A stretch of 64,000 bases of DNA from SCGC-AG-212-J23 sp036406675 (lineage in GTDB: Bacteria > Pseudomonadota > Gammaproteobacteria > Burkholderiales > SG8-39), in NCBI GenBank assembly GCA_036406675.1, contig DASXAO010000043.1:1-64000 (forward strand), given 5' to 3'. Positions 56,311 through 64,000 of this stretch are shown here, piece by piece. The translations under genes and the position numbers were made by a program. The notes beneath the pieces are model-generated. The model had not been told where the DNA came from. It did not search any database and was given only the letters and a program-made list of their open reading frames with translations. How positions within the stretch are numbered: position 1 is the first letter of the stretch; the number at the start of each line of letters is the position of its first letter.

Positions 56311-57008
56311 TGGCGGGGCGCTGCGTCTTCGTCACCGGCGCGACCGGTTACATGGGCCTCGCCTTGATCCCGGTCCTGCTCCGGCGCGGCCACCGCGTGC
56401 GCGCGTTGTCGCGCCCGGAGAGCGCGCGGCGCGTGCCTGCCGGCGCCGAGGCGGTGCTGGGAGACGCGCTCGCGGCCGAGACCTTCGCGCGCGCGGTATT
56501 CCCCGCGGATACGCTCGTCCACCTCGTCGGCACGCCGCATCCGGGGCCGGGCAAGGTGGCGAGCTTCCGGGCGGTGGATCTGCCTTCCGTCGGTGCGGCG
56601 CTCGGTGCCGCGCGCGTCGCGCAGGTCCTGCACTTCGTCTACGTGAGCGTCGCGCAGCCCGCCCCGGTGATGCGAGCCTATATCGCCGTTCGCCAGGAAG
56701 GCGAGGCGCGCATCCGCGAAAGCGGCATCGCGGCGACGATCCTGCGCCCGTGGTACGTCCTCGGGCCGGGGCACCGCTGGCCGCAGGTCCTCGCTCCCTT
56801 CTATGCGCTGGCCGAGCGCGTGCCGCCGCTCCGCGACACCGCGGTGCGCCTCGGGTTGGTCACGATCGAGCAGATGGTGAGCGCGCTCGTCGGCAGCATT
56901 GAAAGCGGACCGAACGGCGTGCGCATCCTCGACGTGCCGGCGATCCGCGCCGCCCCGGCGGCTGATCTATACTCGGACAACCAAGCGAGGGCTCAATGGA
57001 AGCGGTGA
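56310..57008 (+). CDS. NAD(P)-binding NmrA/SDR-like protein
   Basis: 232 residues from the GTG at 56310. Rossmann TGATGYMG in FVTGATGYMGLALIPVLLRRGHRVRALSRPES, then LVHLVGTPHPGPGK and VYVSVAQPA, and a LRPWYVLGPGHRWP segment. It lacks a clear Tyr-x3-Lys pair, which fits the atypical SDR (NmrA/complex I NDUFA9-like) group that binds NADP without classic catalysis. It overlaps the cupin gene start by 13 bases. Confidence 0.85.
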   Translation: MAGRCVFVTGATGYMGLALIPVLLRRGHRVRALSRPESARRVPAGAEAVLGDALAAETFARAVFPADTLVHLVGTPHPGPGKVASFRAVDLPSVGAALGAARVAQVLHFVYVSVAQPAPVMRAYIAVRQEGEARIRESGIAATILRPWYVLGPGHRWPQVLAPFYALAERVPPLRDTAVRLGLVTIEQMVSALVGSIESGPNGVRILDVPAIRAAPAADLYSDNQARAQWKR

Positions 57009-57340
57009 AGGACGCCAGTCATCTCTACGAGGTCGAGCGCAGGGCATTCCATGCGCAGCGGCCTGGATTCCGCATCAACGAGCTGCAGCTCTCGAAGACC
57101 CAGAAGGTGCCCTGGCACTACCACAGCAACGTGCAGGACACGTTCTACGTGCTGCAGGGCTCGATCCGCATCTTCATGCAGGATCCGAAGGAGAACGTGA
57201 CGCTCGCGCCGGGCGAGACCTATTCGGTGCCGCCGCGCCGGCCGCACCTCGTCACCAACGCCGGCGAAGGCTCGGCCACCTTCCTCGTCCTCCAGGGCCT
57301 CGGCGAGTACGACTTCGTTCCACTGCTTGGCGAACGCTGA
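56996..57340 (+). CDS. Cupin domain protein
   Basis: 114 residues. Cupin motif 1 WHYHSNVQDTFYVLQGSIRIF with His-x-His and the Glu position replaced by Asp or Gln, and motif 2 GETYSVPPRRPHLVTNAG with His. Single-domain cupins bind metals or act as small dioxygenases or isomerases. It overlaps the SDR-like gene and the following GNAT gene, so this segment is a compact operon. Confidence 0.88.
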   Translation: MEAVKDASHLYEVERRAFHAQRPGFRINELQLSKTQKVPWHYHSNVQDTFYVLQGSIRIFMQDPKENVTLAPGETYSVPPRRPHLVTNAGEGSATFLVLQGLGEYDFVPLLGER

Positions 57341-57797
57341 GCCGAGGTTCCGGCGCGCGGTGCGCGACGATCTGCCCGACATCGTGCGGATGCTCGCGGA
57401 CGACATGCTCGGAGCGCAGCGCGAGGAGTACGCCTCGCCGCTTCCCCGGTCCTACTACCAGGCGTTCGAGGCGATCGACCGCGATCCGAACCACGAGCTC
57501 ATCGTGGGCGAGCTCGACGGGCGCGTGGTCGCCGTGGCGCAGCTCAGCTGCATCCCCAACCTGAGCCGCCGCGGCAGCCCGCGCGCGGTCATCGAGGGCG
57601 TGCGCGTAGACTCGTCGCTGCGTTCCGGCGGCATCGGCCGCAGGCTGGTCGAACGGGCGATCGGCCGCGCCCGCGAGAAGGGCTGCCGCCTGGTGCAGCT
57701 CACCTCCGACAAGCGGCGCCGCGACGCCATCCGCTTCTATGAATCGCTCGGCTTCGTGGCCTCGCACGAGGGCATGCAGCTCGAGCTGGCGCCCTAG
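57327..57797 (+). CDS. GNAT family N-acetyltransferase
   Basis: 156 residues, TTG start overlapping the cupin stop. GNAT motifs: RFRRAVRDDLPDIVRML, EGVRVDSSLRSGGIGRRLVERAI with the R-x2-G-x-G acetyl-CoA loop, and C-terminal AIRFYESLGFVASHEGMQLEL. Substrate unknown. Confidence 0.9.
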   Translation: MANAEPRFRRAVRDDLPDIVRMLADDMLGAQREEYASPLPRSYYQAFEAIDRDPNHELIVGELDGRVVAVAQLSCIPNLSRRGSPRAVIEGVRVDSSLRSGGIGRRLVERAIGRAREKGCRLVQLTSDKRRRDAIRFYESLGFVASHEGMQLELAP

Positions 57798-57805
57798 GAC
57801 AAGGC

Positions 57806-58441
57806 ATGCGATCCCTCAAGCACCTCTTCGACGCCAACCGCGCCTGGTCGCAGGCGATCCGGCTGCAGGACCCGGAATTCTTCAGCAAGCTCTCGCGCCA
57901 GCAGTTTCCCGAGTACCTCTGGATCGGCTGCTCCGACAGCCGCGTGCCGGCGAACCAGATCGTGGGTCTCCTGCCCGGGGAGCTCTTCGTCCACCGCAAC
58001 ATCGCCAACCTGGTGGTGCACACCGACCTCAACTGCCTGTCGGTGATGCAGTTCGCGGTCGACATCCTCAAGGTGCGCCACATCATCGTGTGCGGGCACT
58101 ACGGCTGCAGCGGCGTGCAGGCTGCGTTCGCCCGCGACCGCCTGGGCCTCAGCGACAACTGGCTGCGCCACGTGCAGGACGTGCGGATGAAGCACGAGGC
58201 GGCGCTCGCTCGCGCGCCCAACGCCGCGGAGCGGCTGTGCGAGCTGAACGTGATCGAGCAGGTGGCGAACGTGTGCCACACGAGCATCGCGCGCGACGCC
58301 TGGGAGCGGGGCCAGCCGCTCGCGGTGCACGGCTGGGTCTACGGGATCAACGACGGCCTTCTGAAGGACCTCGACGTCACGGTGAACGGCTTCGCCGAGG
58401 CCGGGGACGTTTACCGCGCCGCGCTTCGGCAACTTCCCTAA
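57806..58441 (+). CDS. can: Beta-class carbonic anhydrase
   Basis: 211 residues. Zinc ligands Cys42, His98 and Cys101 (in CSDSRVP and HYGCSG), with the catalytic Asp44-Arg46 dyad, at the same positions as E. coli Can. It interconverts CO2 and bicarbonate for biosynthesis. It is the last gene of the small-gene run and is convergent with the deacetylase, overlapping it by four bases. Confidence 0.95.
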   Translation: MRSLKHLFDANRAWSQAIRLQDPEFFSKLSRQQFPEYLWIGCSDSRVPANQIVGLLPGELFVHRNIANLVVHTDLNCLSVMQFAVDILKVRHIIVCGHYGCSGVQAAFARDRLGLSDNWLRHVQDVRMKHEAALARAPNAAERLCELNVIEQVANVCHTSIARDAWERGQPLAVHGWVYGINDGLLKDLDVTVNGFAEAGDVYRAALRQLP

Positions 58442-59430
58442 CCGAAAAAGCCGGTGTCGTCGGTGGGGGTCTCGCTAACCCACTTGGCGATCGCGCCCGG
58501 GGTGGTGAACCAGACGCGCTTTTCCTTCACGATGTGCTGCAGCGCGCGGCGCAGGTGCCGCAGCCGGTGCGGCTGGCCGACGATGTAGGGATGCAGCGCG
58601 ATGCCCATGACGAGCGGCTGGGTGCGCGACTGCTCGAGCATCTCCTCGAAATTGTCCACGACGAGGTCGGCGAAGGCGCTCGCCGACATCTGCCGGTGGA
58701 TGATCGCGGGGATGTCGTTCAGCTCCTGCGGGTAGGGAATCGCCCAGATCTTCCCGCCGCGGGTCTTCATCTCCACCGGCTGGTCGTCGTGGCACCAGTT
58801 CAAGCTGTAGGAGTAGCCGGTCTCGTGCAGGAGGTCCGGGGTGACGAAGCTCTCCGAGATCCAGGGGCTGAGCCAGCCGTGCACCTGGAGCTTGGACTCC
58901 TTCTGGATGCGCTCGCGGCAGTAGTTGAGCAGCGCCTTCTCCAGCATCTCGGTCATCTCGCCCTGGCGCTCGGAGTTGGTGTGGCCGTGGCCGATGAGCT
59001 CGTCGCCGCGCTTCACGCAGGCCTCGATCACCTCGGGACAGTAGTCGTAGAGCGCCGTGTTGATGATCGCGCCGACCCGGATGCCGAGCTGGCCGAAGAG
59101 ATCGAGGCAGCGCCAGACCCCGACGCGGTTGCCGTAGTCCCGCCACGAATAGTTGAGCACGTCGGGCTCGTGGCTCTTCGGCCCGATGCAGGCCCCGAGG
59201 CCGGCGCCGAAGGCGAAGTGCTCGACGTTGAAGCCGACGTACACCGCCAGCCGGCGGCTTTTCGGCCAGGCATAGTCGGGCCGCCGCGTGATCGCGGAGT
59301 AGGGGTAGCGCCCGTGGAACCTGAGCGGATGCACCGGGTCGGTGAGGGGGTTCTCCGGGGCGCACCGCAACGATACAGGCGAAATGTCCGCCCGGAGGAC
59401 ACTGTGGCTGCGAAGACGCAAGCCTAACAT
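58438..59430 (-). CDS. Polysaccharide deacetylase family protein (PuuE-like)
   Basis: 330 residues as drawn from the ATG at 59430; the first 35 or so residues are atypical, and the real start may be nearer PVHPLRFHGRYPYS. NodB-homology features: AVYVGFNVEHFAFG, DYGNRVGVWRCLDLFGQLGIRVGAIIN, ELIGHGHTNSERQG. The His-x-His pattern and length fit the PuuE-type (allantoinase-like) clade rather than chitin deacetylases. It may act on a cyclic amide or ureide; substrate unproven. Confidence 0.85.
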   Translation of the reverse strand: MLGLRLRSHSVLRADISPVSLRCAPENPLTDPVHPLRFHGRYPYSAITRRPDYAWPKSRRLAVYVGFNVEHFAFGAGLGACIGPKSHEPDVLNYSWRDYGNRVGVWRCLDLFGQLGIRVGAIINTALYDYCPEVIEACVKRGDELIGHGHTNSERQGEMTEMLEKALLNYCRERIQKESKLQVHGWLSPWISESFVTPDLLHETGYSYSLNWCHDDQPVEMKTRGGKIWAIPYPQELNDIPAIIHRQMSASAFADLVVDNFEEMLEQSRTQPLVMGIALHPYIVGQPHRLRHLRRALQHIVKEKRVWFTTPGAIAKWVSETPTDDTGFFG

Positions 59431-59473
59431 GGCATGCGTCCTGCTAAGCTAGCGCCATCTTGGGAGGGTCAAA

Positions 59474-60640
59474 ATGATTCGATCGCTGTCGGGACTGCTG
59501 TTTGCGCTGTCGCTCGCTGCTGCCGCGCCCGCCTGGGCGCAGCAAACCATCAAGATCGGCCTCGTCACCGCGCTCTCCGGCCAGTCCGCGCGCGCCGGCG
59601 AAGCCATCACGCGCGGCCTGCAGGTCGCGATCGACGAGATCAACGCCAAGGGCGGCCTGCTCGGCAAGAAGCTCGAGCTGGTGCGGCGCGACGACGAGTC
59701 GATCCCCGCCAAGGGCGTGATCGCGGCGCGCGAGCTCTACTTCAAGGAGAAGGTCGCCGTGCTGATCGGCGGCCTCGACTCGCCGGTGGCGCTCGCCATC
59801 GTGCCGATCGCGAACGAGAACAAGCTGCCGTTCATGGATCCGTGGGCCGCCGGCACGCCGATCACCAAGAACGGCGCGAAGGACAACTACGTGTTCCGCG
59901 TCTCCGCGGTCGACGAGCTGGTCGACAAGGCGATGCTGCAGTACGCGCAGAAGAACCACGGCGCCAAGAAGCCGGGGATGATCCTCGTCAACAATCCCTG
60001 GGGCGAATCGAACGAGAAGGGCCTGACGGCCGCGCTCGCCGAGAAGAAGATGAAGGCCGCGGGCATCGAGAAGTTCGAGGGCAACGACGTCGACGTGGTG
60101 CCGCAGCTCTCGCGGCTCAAGTCCGCCGGCACCGACGTCCTGTTCCTCGTCGGCAACGTCGGCCCGTCGTCGCAGGTGGTGAAGTCGCTCGACCGCATGG
60201 GCTGGATGCCGCCCATCGTGTCGCACTGGGGCCCGGCCGGCGGCCGCTTCACCGAGCTCGCCGGTCCGAGCGCGAAGAACGTGCACTTCGTGCAGACCTA
60301 CAGCTTCTTCGGCAACCAGTCGCCCGTCGGCCAGAAGGTGCTGAAGGCGCTGATGGCCAAGTACCCGGACATCAAGGGCGCCGGCGACGTCACGCCCGCC
60401 GTCGGCGTGGCGAACGCCTACGACGCCATGATGCTGAGCGCGCTCGCCATCCAGAACGCCGGCTCGACCGACGGCAAGAAGGTGCGCGACGGCTACTACA
60501 AGATCGGAAAATACGAGGGACTCATCAAGACCTACAACAAGCCCTTCACGCCCGAGAACCACGACGCGCTCACCGAGAACGACTACGTCTGGGCGCAGTT
60601 CATCGATAATCAGATCCTGCCGGTGGGGATGCACAAGTAA
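59474..60640 (+). CDS. Liv-type ABC transporter binding protein (system 2)
   Basis: 388 residues, signal peptide (LSGLLFALSLAAAAPAWAQQ), ATG after GGGAGGG. Type I binding protein: IKIGLVTALSGQSARAGEAITRGLQVAIDEINAKGG, GLDSPVALAIVPIANENKLPF, DVLFLVGNVGPSSQVVKSLDRMG. It is divergent from the deacetylase. A rho-independent terminator and an inverted repeat separate it from its permease genes. Confidence 0.94.
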   Translation: MIRSLSGLLFALSLAAAAPAWAQQTIKIGLVTALSGQSARAGEAITRGLQVAIDEINAKGGLLGKKLELVRRDDESIPAKGVIAARELYFKEKVAVLIGGLDSPVALAIVPIANENKLPFMDPWAAGTPITKNGAKDNYVFRVSAVDELVDKAMLQYAQKNHGAKKPGMILVNNPWGESNEKGLTAALAEKKMKAAGIEKFEGNDVDVVPQLSRLKSAGTDVLFLVGNVGPSSQVVKSLDRMGWMPPIVSHWGPAGGRFTELAGPSAKNVHFVQTYSFFGNQSPVGQKVLKALMAKYPDIKGAGDVTPAVGVANAYDAMMLSALAIQNAGSTDGKKVRDGYYKIGKYEGLIKTYNKPFTPENHDALTENDYVWAQFIDNQILPVGMHK

Positions 60641-60662
60641 CCGGGAGGACTGGAAACAGACC

Positions 60663-60690
60663 AACGGCCGCCCAGCGCGGCCGTTTTTGT
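60663..60690 (+). terminator. Rho-independent terminator after the binding protein gene
   Basis: Stem AACGGCCGC (60663-60671) and GCGGCCGTT (60677-60685) with a five-base loop, followed by a T-rich tract. It sits 23 bases after the binding protein stop and upstream of the permease genes, so it could leave the binding protein message in excess over the membrane subunits. Confidence 0.75.
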
Positions 60691-60705
60691 TCCAATGACC
60701 CAAGA

Positions 60706-60782
60706 CAGGGACAGACCACGTTTTTCTTTGCGGCAAACAGCCTTGTTCTCGATAGGATGAAGAAAAACGTGGTCTGTCCCTG
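60706..60782. repeat. Dispersed repeat as a 23-base inverted pair
   Basis: Left arm 60706-60728 starts CAGGGACAGACCACG; right arm 60760-60782 is its exact complement and ends GGTCTGTCCCTG, with a 31-base spacer. It ends four bases before the livH ATG. It is the most complete copy of the CAGGGACAGACC family in the window and resembles a miniature inverted-repeat element. Confidence 0.75.
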
Positions 60783-60785
60783 ATT

Positions 60786-61655
60786 ATGGTTTCTTCGGCG
60801 CTGATCTCCGGCCTCGGCCTGGGCAGCATGTACGGGCTGCTCGCGCTCGGCTTCTACGTCACGTACGCGGTGTCGAGCACGGTCAACTTCGCGCAGGGCA
60901 GCTCGATGATGCTCGGCGCGGTGTTCGCCTACACCTTCGCCGTGAACCTCGGCTGGCATTTCATTCCCGCCGCCGCGATCTCGCTCGCTCTCTGCGCCCT
61001 CTACGGCCTCGTGGTCGAGCTGGTGGCGGTGCGGCCATTCGCGCGGCGCGGCTCGAACGCCTGGCTGATGGCCACGGTGGCGCTCGGCATGATCGCCGAC
61101 AACACGGTGCTCTTCACCTTCGGCAAGGAGCCGCGCGGCCTGGTGCTGCCGTGGGCGAGCGAGGGGCTTACGCTGCTCGGCATCCACGTGTCGAAGATGC
61201 AGCTCGCGATCCCGGCGGCGGGCTTGGCGCTCGCGGCTCTGCTGCATTCTTTTTCAAGAAAAACAAAATACGGCAAGGCGATGCTCGCGGTCGTACAGAA
61301 CGCTGACGCGGCGCGGCTGATGGGGATCAACGTGCCGCTCGCCATCATGGCCGCCTACGCGCTGTCGACCGCCTTTGCCGGCGCCGCCGGCATCATGATC
61401 GCGCCGCTCTTCAACGTGCATTCCGACATGGGCACGCTCTTCGGCCTGAAGGCGTTCGCCGTGGCAATCCTCGGCGGAATCACGAGCGCATGGGGCGTGA
61501 TGCTGGCCGGCCTTCTCTTCGGCCTGGTCGAGTCGCTCATCACCGCGTTCCTCGGCTCCTCGTACACGCAGATCCTGACCTTTACCCTGGTCATCGTCGC
61601 GCTTGCCATCGTGCCGAACGGCCTCTTCGGCCGCGCGGAGCTGAAGAAGGTATGA
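60786..61655 (+). CDS. livH: Liv-type ABC permease LivH (system 2)
   Basis: 289 residues. LivH signatures: LGSMYGLLALGFYVTYAVSSTVNFAQGS near the start and FAVAILGGITSAWGVMLAGLLFGLVES near the end. The ATG is four bases after the inverted repeat and has little conventional ribosome-site sequence. The stop overlaps the fused LivMGF start (ATGA). Confidence 0.92.
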   Translation: MVSSALISGLGLGSMYGLLALGFYVTYAVSSTVNFAQGSSMMLGAVFAYTFAVNLGWHFIPAAAISLALCALYGLVVELVAVRPFARRGSNAWLMATVALGMIADNTVLFTFGKEPRGLVLPWASEGLTLLGIHVSKMQLAIPAAGLALAALLHSFSRKTKYGKAMLAVVQNADAARLMGINVPLAIMAAYALSTAFAGAAGIMIAPLFNVHSDMGTLFGLKAFAVAILGGITSAWGVMLAGLLFGLVESLITAFLGSSYTQILTFTLVIVALAIVPNGLFGRAELKKV

Positions 61656-64000
61656 GGGGCGCCGTCCGAATCGCCTTGTTTACGGCCGCCTTCGCGGCAG
61701 CCATCGCGTACACCGCGGCGGGCAACAGCTATGACGTCTTCATCATGGCGACGCTCGGCCTCACGGCCCTGGTGGGCATCGGCCTCAACGTGCTCCTCGG
61801 CCTGACGGGGCAGGTGTCCTTCGGCCACGTCGGCTTCTATGCCATAGGGGCCTACGCGGTTGCGGTCCTCACGGTTCTCTTCAAATTCGATTTTTGGCTG
61901 GCGTTGCCGGTCGCCGCGCTCCTCGCCACCGCGACCGGGGCTCTGCTCGCCCTGCCGGCGATGCGGGTGCGCGGCCCGTACCTCGCGATGGTGACCATCG
62001 CTTTCGGCTTCGTCATCGAGAACATCGCCGTCGAGTGGCGGGCGGTGACCGGGGGGCAGAACGGCATCATGGGCGCCGCCAAGCCGGCGCTGCTCGACAG
62101 CGAACGCGCGGTCGCCATCGCATGCATCGTGCTCGCGGCGCTGGCCACGTACGGCTTTCATCTGCTGGCGAAAAGCCGATGGGGGGCGGCGATGCGCGCG
62201 GTGAAGGATTCCGAGGTCGCCGCCGAGTCGATCGGCCTCGACCCGGTGCGCATCAAGACCGCGGCCTTCGCCATCTCGGCGTTTTGCGCCGGGGTGGCGG
62301 GGGCCTTTTTCTTCGCGCTGTCCGGCTTCGTCACGCCTTCGACGTTCGCGTTCTCGCAGTCCATCCTGTTCGTCCTCGTGGTCATCATCGGCGGCGCCGG
62401 CTCGCTCGCCGGCCCGCTCGTCGGCGCGGCCATCGTGGTGCTGCTGCCGGAGCTCCTCGCCGGGCTCGCCGAGTACCGCCTGCTCTTTTTCGGCGCGATG
62501 CTCCTCGGGGTCCTGTGGCTCGCGCCGGACGGCGTGGTCGGTCTCGTCGAGCGCTGGCTCGCGCGCCGGCGCAAGCCGCGCCTCGCAGGCGGCGCCGCAA
62601 CTACCCTCGGGAACCCGAGACGCGCCGTCCTGGAAGCAGACCGGATCGCCATTGCATTCGGCGGCGTCAAGGCGGCCAACGAAGTGTCGCTGCGTGCCGA
62701 GCCGGGCAAGGTCACCAGCCTGATCGGACCGAACGGCGCCGGCAAGACCACGGTGCTGAACATGCTGTCGGGCTTCTATCGGCCGGACGCCGGTACGATT
62801 CACATTGGAAATATCGAGATTCAAGGCATGCCGGCGTGGCGCCGTGCGCGCGCCGGGATCGCGCGCACCTACCAGACGACCCAGCTCTTCGGCTCGATGA
62901 CCGTGGCGGAGAACCTCGCCATCGCGGGCGGCCCGGAAGCGCTGCTCGCGTTCGTGAGCTACCGCGGCGAGCTCGACGTGCGCGCGGCAGACCTGCCGCA
63001 CGTGGACAAGCGGCTGGTCGAGATCGCGCGCGCGCTCGCCACGCGGCCTGCGGTGCTCCTGCTCGACGAGCCCGCCGCGGGTTTGTCGAAACAGGACAAG
63101 CAAACCCTCGCCGGGCTCCTGCGGCGGATCGCGGACAGCGGCGTCGCCGTTGTGCTGGTCGAGCACGACATGGATGTCGTGATGGGCATCTCGGACACGG
63201 TGGTGGTGCTCGATGCCGGCGTGGCGATCGCGGCGGGCGCCCCGGCGGACGTGCAGCGCGACCCGGCGGTGCGCAAGGCGTATCTCGGCGAGCACGCGCT
63301 CGAGCCGAGCGGCGCGCGCGCCGTGCCCGACGGCGGTCCCTATCTCGTCGTCGGCAAGCTCGCGGCCGGCTACGGTGCCGAGCCGGTGCTGAAGGGCGTC
63401 GACCTGGAAGTGCGTGAGCGCGAGATGGTGGCGGTGCTCGGTGCGAACGGCGCCGGCAAGTCGACGCTGATGCGGGCCGTCAGCGGCCTGCTGCGCCCGG
63501 TACAGGGTGCCATTGCCTTCGGCGGCGAGGACATCACGCGGCTGCCCGCCCATGGCGTAATGCCGCGCGGGGTGGTGCTCGTGCCGGAGGGGCGGCAGGT
63601 GTTTCCCGAGCTCTCGGTGCTGCACAACCTGGAGCTCGGCGCCTTTCGCAGAAAAGACGATCCCGCGGCGGACATCGAGGCGATGCTCGAACGCTTTCCG
63701 CGGCTGCGCGGCCGGCTGCACCAGCGCGCGGGCCTCCTCTCCGGCGGCGAGCAGCAGATGCTCGCGATCGCGCGCGGCCTCATGGCGCGGCCAAAGCTTC
63801 TGCTTCTCGACGAGCCCTCGCTCGGCCTCGCGCCCGCGGTGATCCAGGATCTCTTCGCCGCGCTCGACCGCCTGCGGCGCGAGTCGGCGACCATTCTCCT
63901 CGTCGACCAGATGAGCGCCCTCGCGCTGTCGCTCGCCGACCGCGCCTACGTGCTCGAGGGCGGGCGCATCGCCGCGAGCGGCCCCGCCGCTGAAATCGCC
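61652..64000 (+). CDS. LivM-LivG-LivF fusion, 3' end outside window (system 2)
   Basis: One reading frame from the ATG at 61652 to the last base, 783 residues without a stop. Residues 1 to about 300: LivM permease (GLNVLLGLTGQVSFGHVGFYAIGAY). About 326-565: LivG ATPase with Walker A GPNGAGKTT (359-367) and LLLDEPAAGLS. About 570 onward: LivF ATPase with Walker A GANGAGKST (597-605), LLSGGEQQMLAIARGL and LLLLDEPSLGLAP. Linkers are short and Ala/Gly/Arg-rich. The frame is continuous across both joins on direct reading. LivM-LivG fusions exist; one chain carrying all three is unusual. The stop lies beyond the window, so further domains are possible. Confidence 0.9.
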   Translation, partial: MRGAVRIALFTAAFAAAIAYTAAGNSYDVFIMATLGLTALVGIGLNVLLGLTGQVSFGHVGFYAIGAYAVAVLTVLFKFDFWLALPVAALLATATGALLALPAMRVRGPYLAMVTIAFGFVIENIAVEWRAVTGGQNGIMGAAKPALLDSERAVAIACIVLAALATYGFHLLAKSRWGAAMRAVKDSEVAAESIGLDPVRIKTAAFAISAFCAGVAGAFFFALSGFVTPSTFAFSQSILFVLVVIIGGAGSLAGPLVGAAIVVLLPELLAGLAEYRLLFFGAMLLGVLWLAPDGVVGLVERWLARRRKPRLAGGAATTLGNPRRAVLEADRIAIAFGGVKAANEVSLRAEPGKVTSLIGPNGAGKTTVLNMLSGFYRPDAGTIHIGNIEIQGMPAWRRARAGIARTYQTTQLFGSMTVAENLAIAGGPEALLAFVSYRGELDVRAADLPHVDKRLVEIARALATRPAVLLLDEPAAGLSKQDKQTLAGLLRRIADSGVAVVLVEHDMDVVMGISDTVVVLDAGVAIAAGAPADVQRDPAVRKAYLGEHALEPSGARAVPDGGPYLVVGKLAAGYGAEPVLKGVDLEVREREMVAVLGANGAGKSTLMRAVSGLLRPVQGAIAFGGEDITRLPAHGVMPRGVVLVPEGRQVFPELSVLHNLELGAFRRKDDPAADIEAMLERFPRLRGRLHQRAGLLSGGEQQMLAIARGLMARPKLLLLDEPSLGLAPAVIQDLFAALDRLRRESATILLVDQMSALALSLADRAYVLEGGRIAASGPAAEIA

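Noticed and set aside
62580..62640. Possible frameshift between LivM and LivG that creates a false fusion
   Set aside because: Codon-by-codon reading keeps one frame through the linker with no stop and no stray new start; kept as a true fusion, with resequencing suggested.
61355..63721. Long open frame antisense to the second Liv permease/ATPase genes
   Set aside because: It mirrors strongly coding plus-strand sequence; its translation is Arg/His/Gln-rich with no recognisable motif, as expected for high-GC shadow frames.

Overview
The window is high-GC DNA, densely packed on both strands, with short or overlapping gene junctions and frequent GTG/TTG starts. Gene content points to an uncultured-type betaproteobacterium, probably Burkholderiales or Nitrosomonadales. 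Supporting signs are several orphan Bug/TctC solute-binding proteins, a dapA-bamC junction, single-chain PurL, bioF-bioA-bioD, a TRAP transporter and two Liv-type ABC systems. I see no rRNA, tRNA, CRISPR array, prophage or complete insertion sequence.

Layout. 1-4551: 3' part of glgX, an AI-2E/PerM permease with a large C-terminal extension, a small unknown protein and a DUF1304 membrane protein. 4625-9928: complete Liv-type ABC operon (binding protein, LivH, LivM, LivG, LivF) and an SDR dehydrogenase. 10097-18308: DedA protein, a Bug gene, then a minus-strand operon (GNAT, Rieske oxygenase alpha and beta, Bug, outer-membrane barrel) divergent from an FAD monooxygenase, then a small protein and an epimerase. 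18375-22839: a Gly/His-rich exported protein, an alpha/beta hydrolase behind a protein made of three fused Rid domains, and, divergently, a small AtzG/GatC-like protein, an amidase and a DUF488 protein. 22867-29163: housekeeping genes (methyltransferase, dapA, bamC, metallo-hydrolase, lipoprotein, DUF7931-like protein, ribosomal oxygenase-like cupin, Bcp, SlyD-like FKBP). 29175-31805: Bug gene, a decayed second Bug 3' end, topoisomerase IB and HIT protein. 31792-36087: NnrE-NnrD fusion and TRAP genes dctM, dctQ, dctP. 36132-50875: bioF, bioA, bioD, an FAD oxidoreductase, a 5-oxoprolinase-type fusion, a coiled-coil/AsmA-like membrane protein and purL. 50900-58441: Bug gene with a leader microprotein, LysR regulator, CMD protein and a run of small, mostly uncharacterised genes ending in carbonic anhydrase. 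58438-64000: polysaccharide deacetylase and a second Liv-type operon whose LivM, LivG and LivF are one continuous reading frame running off the window end.

Functional themes. Uptake of organic acids and amino-acid-like solutes dominates (two Liv systems, one TRAP system, four intact Bug proteins and two Bug relics). The Rieske/FAD block suggests oxidation of an aromatic compound. The triple-Rid/hydrolase/amidase block suggests catabolism of an amide or other nitrogen compound through reactive enamine or imine intermediates, similar in logic to RutC/RutD but with different parts.

Most unusual items: the covalent triple-Rid protein, the LivM-LivG-LivF fusion, a topoisomerase whose start codon and first codons come from an out-of-frame Bug relic, a very long charged helix joined to an AsmA-like domain, and a dispersed GGGACAGACC/GGGGTCAGACCCC repeat family at gene borders that in places encodes protein C-termini.
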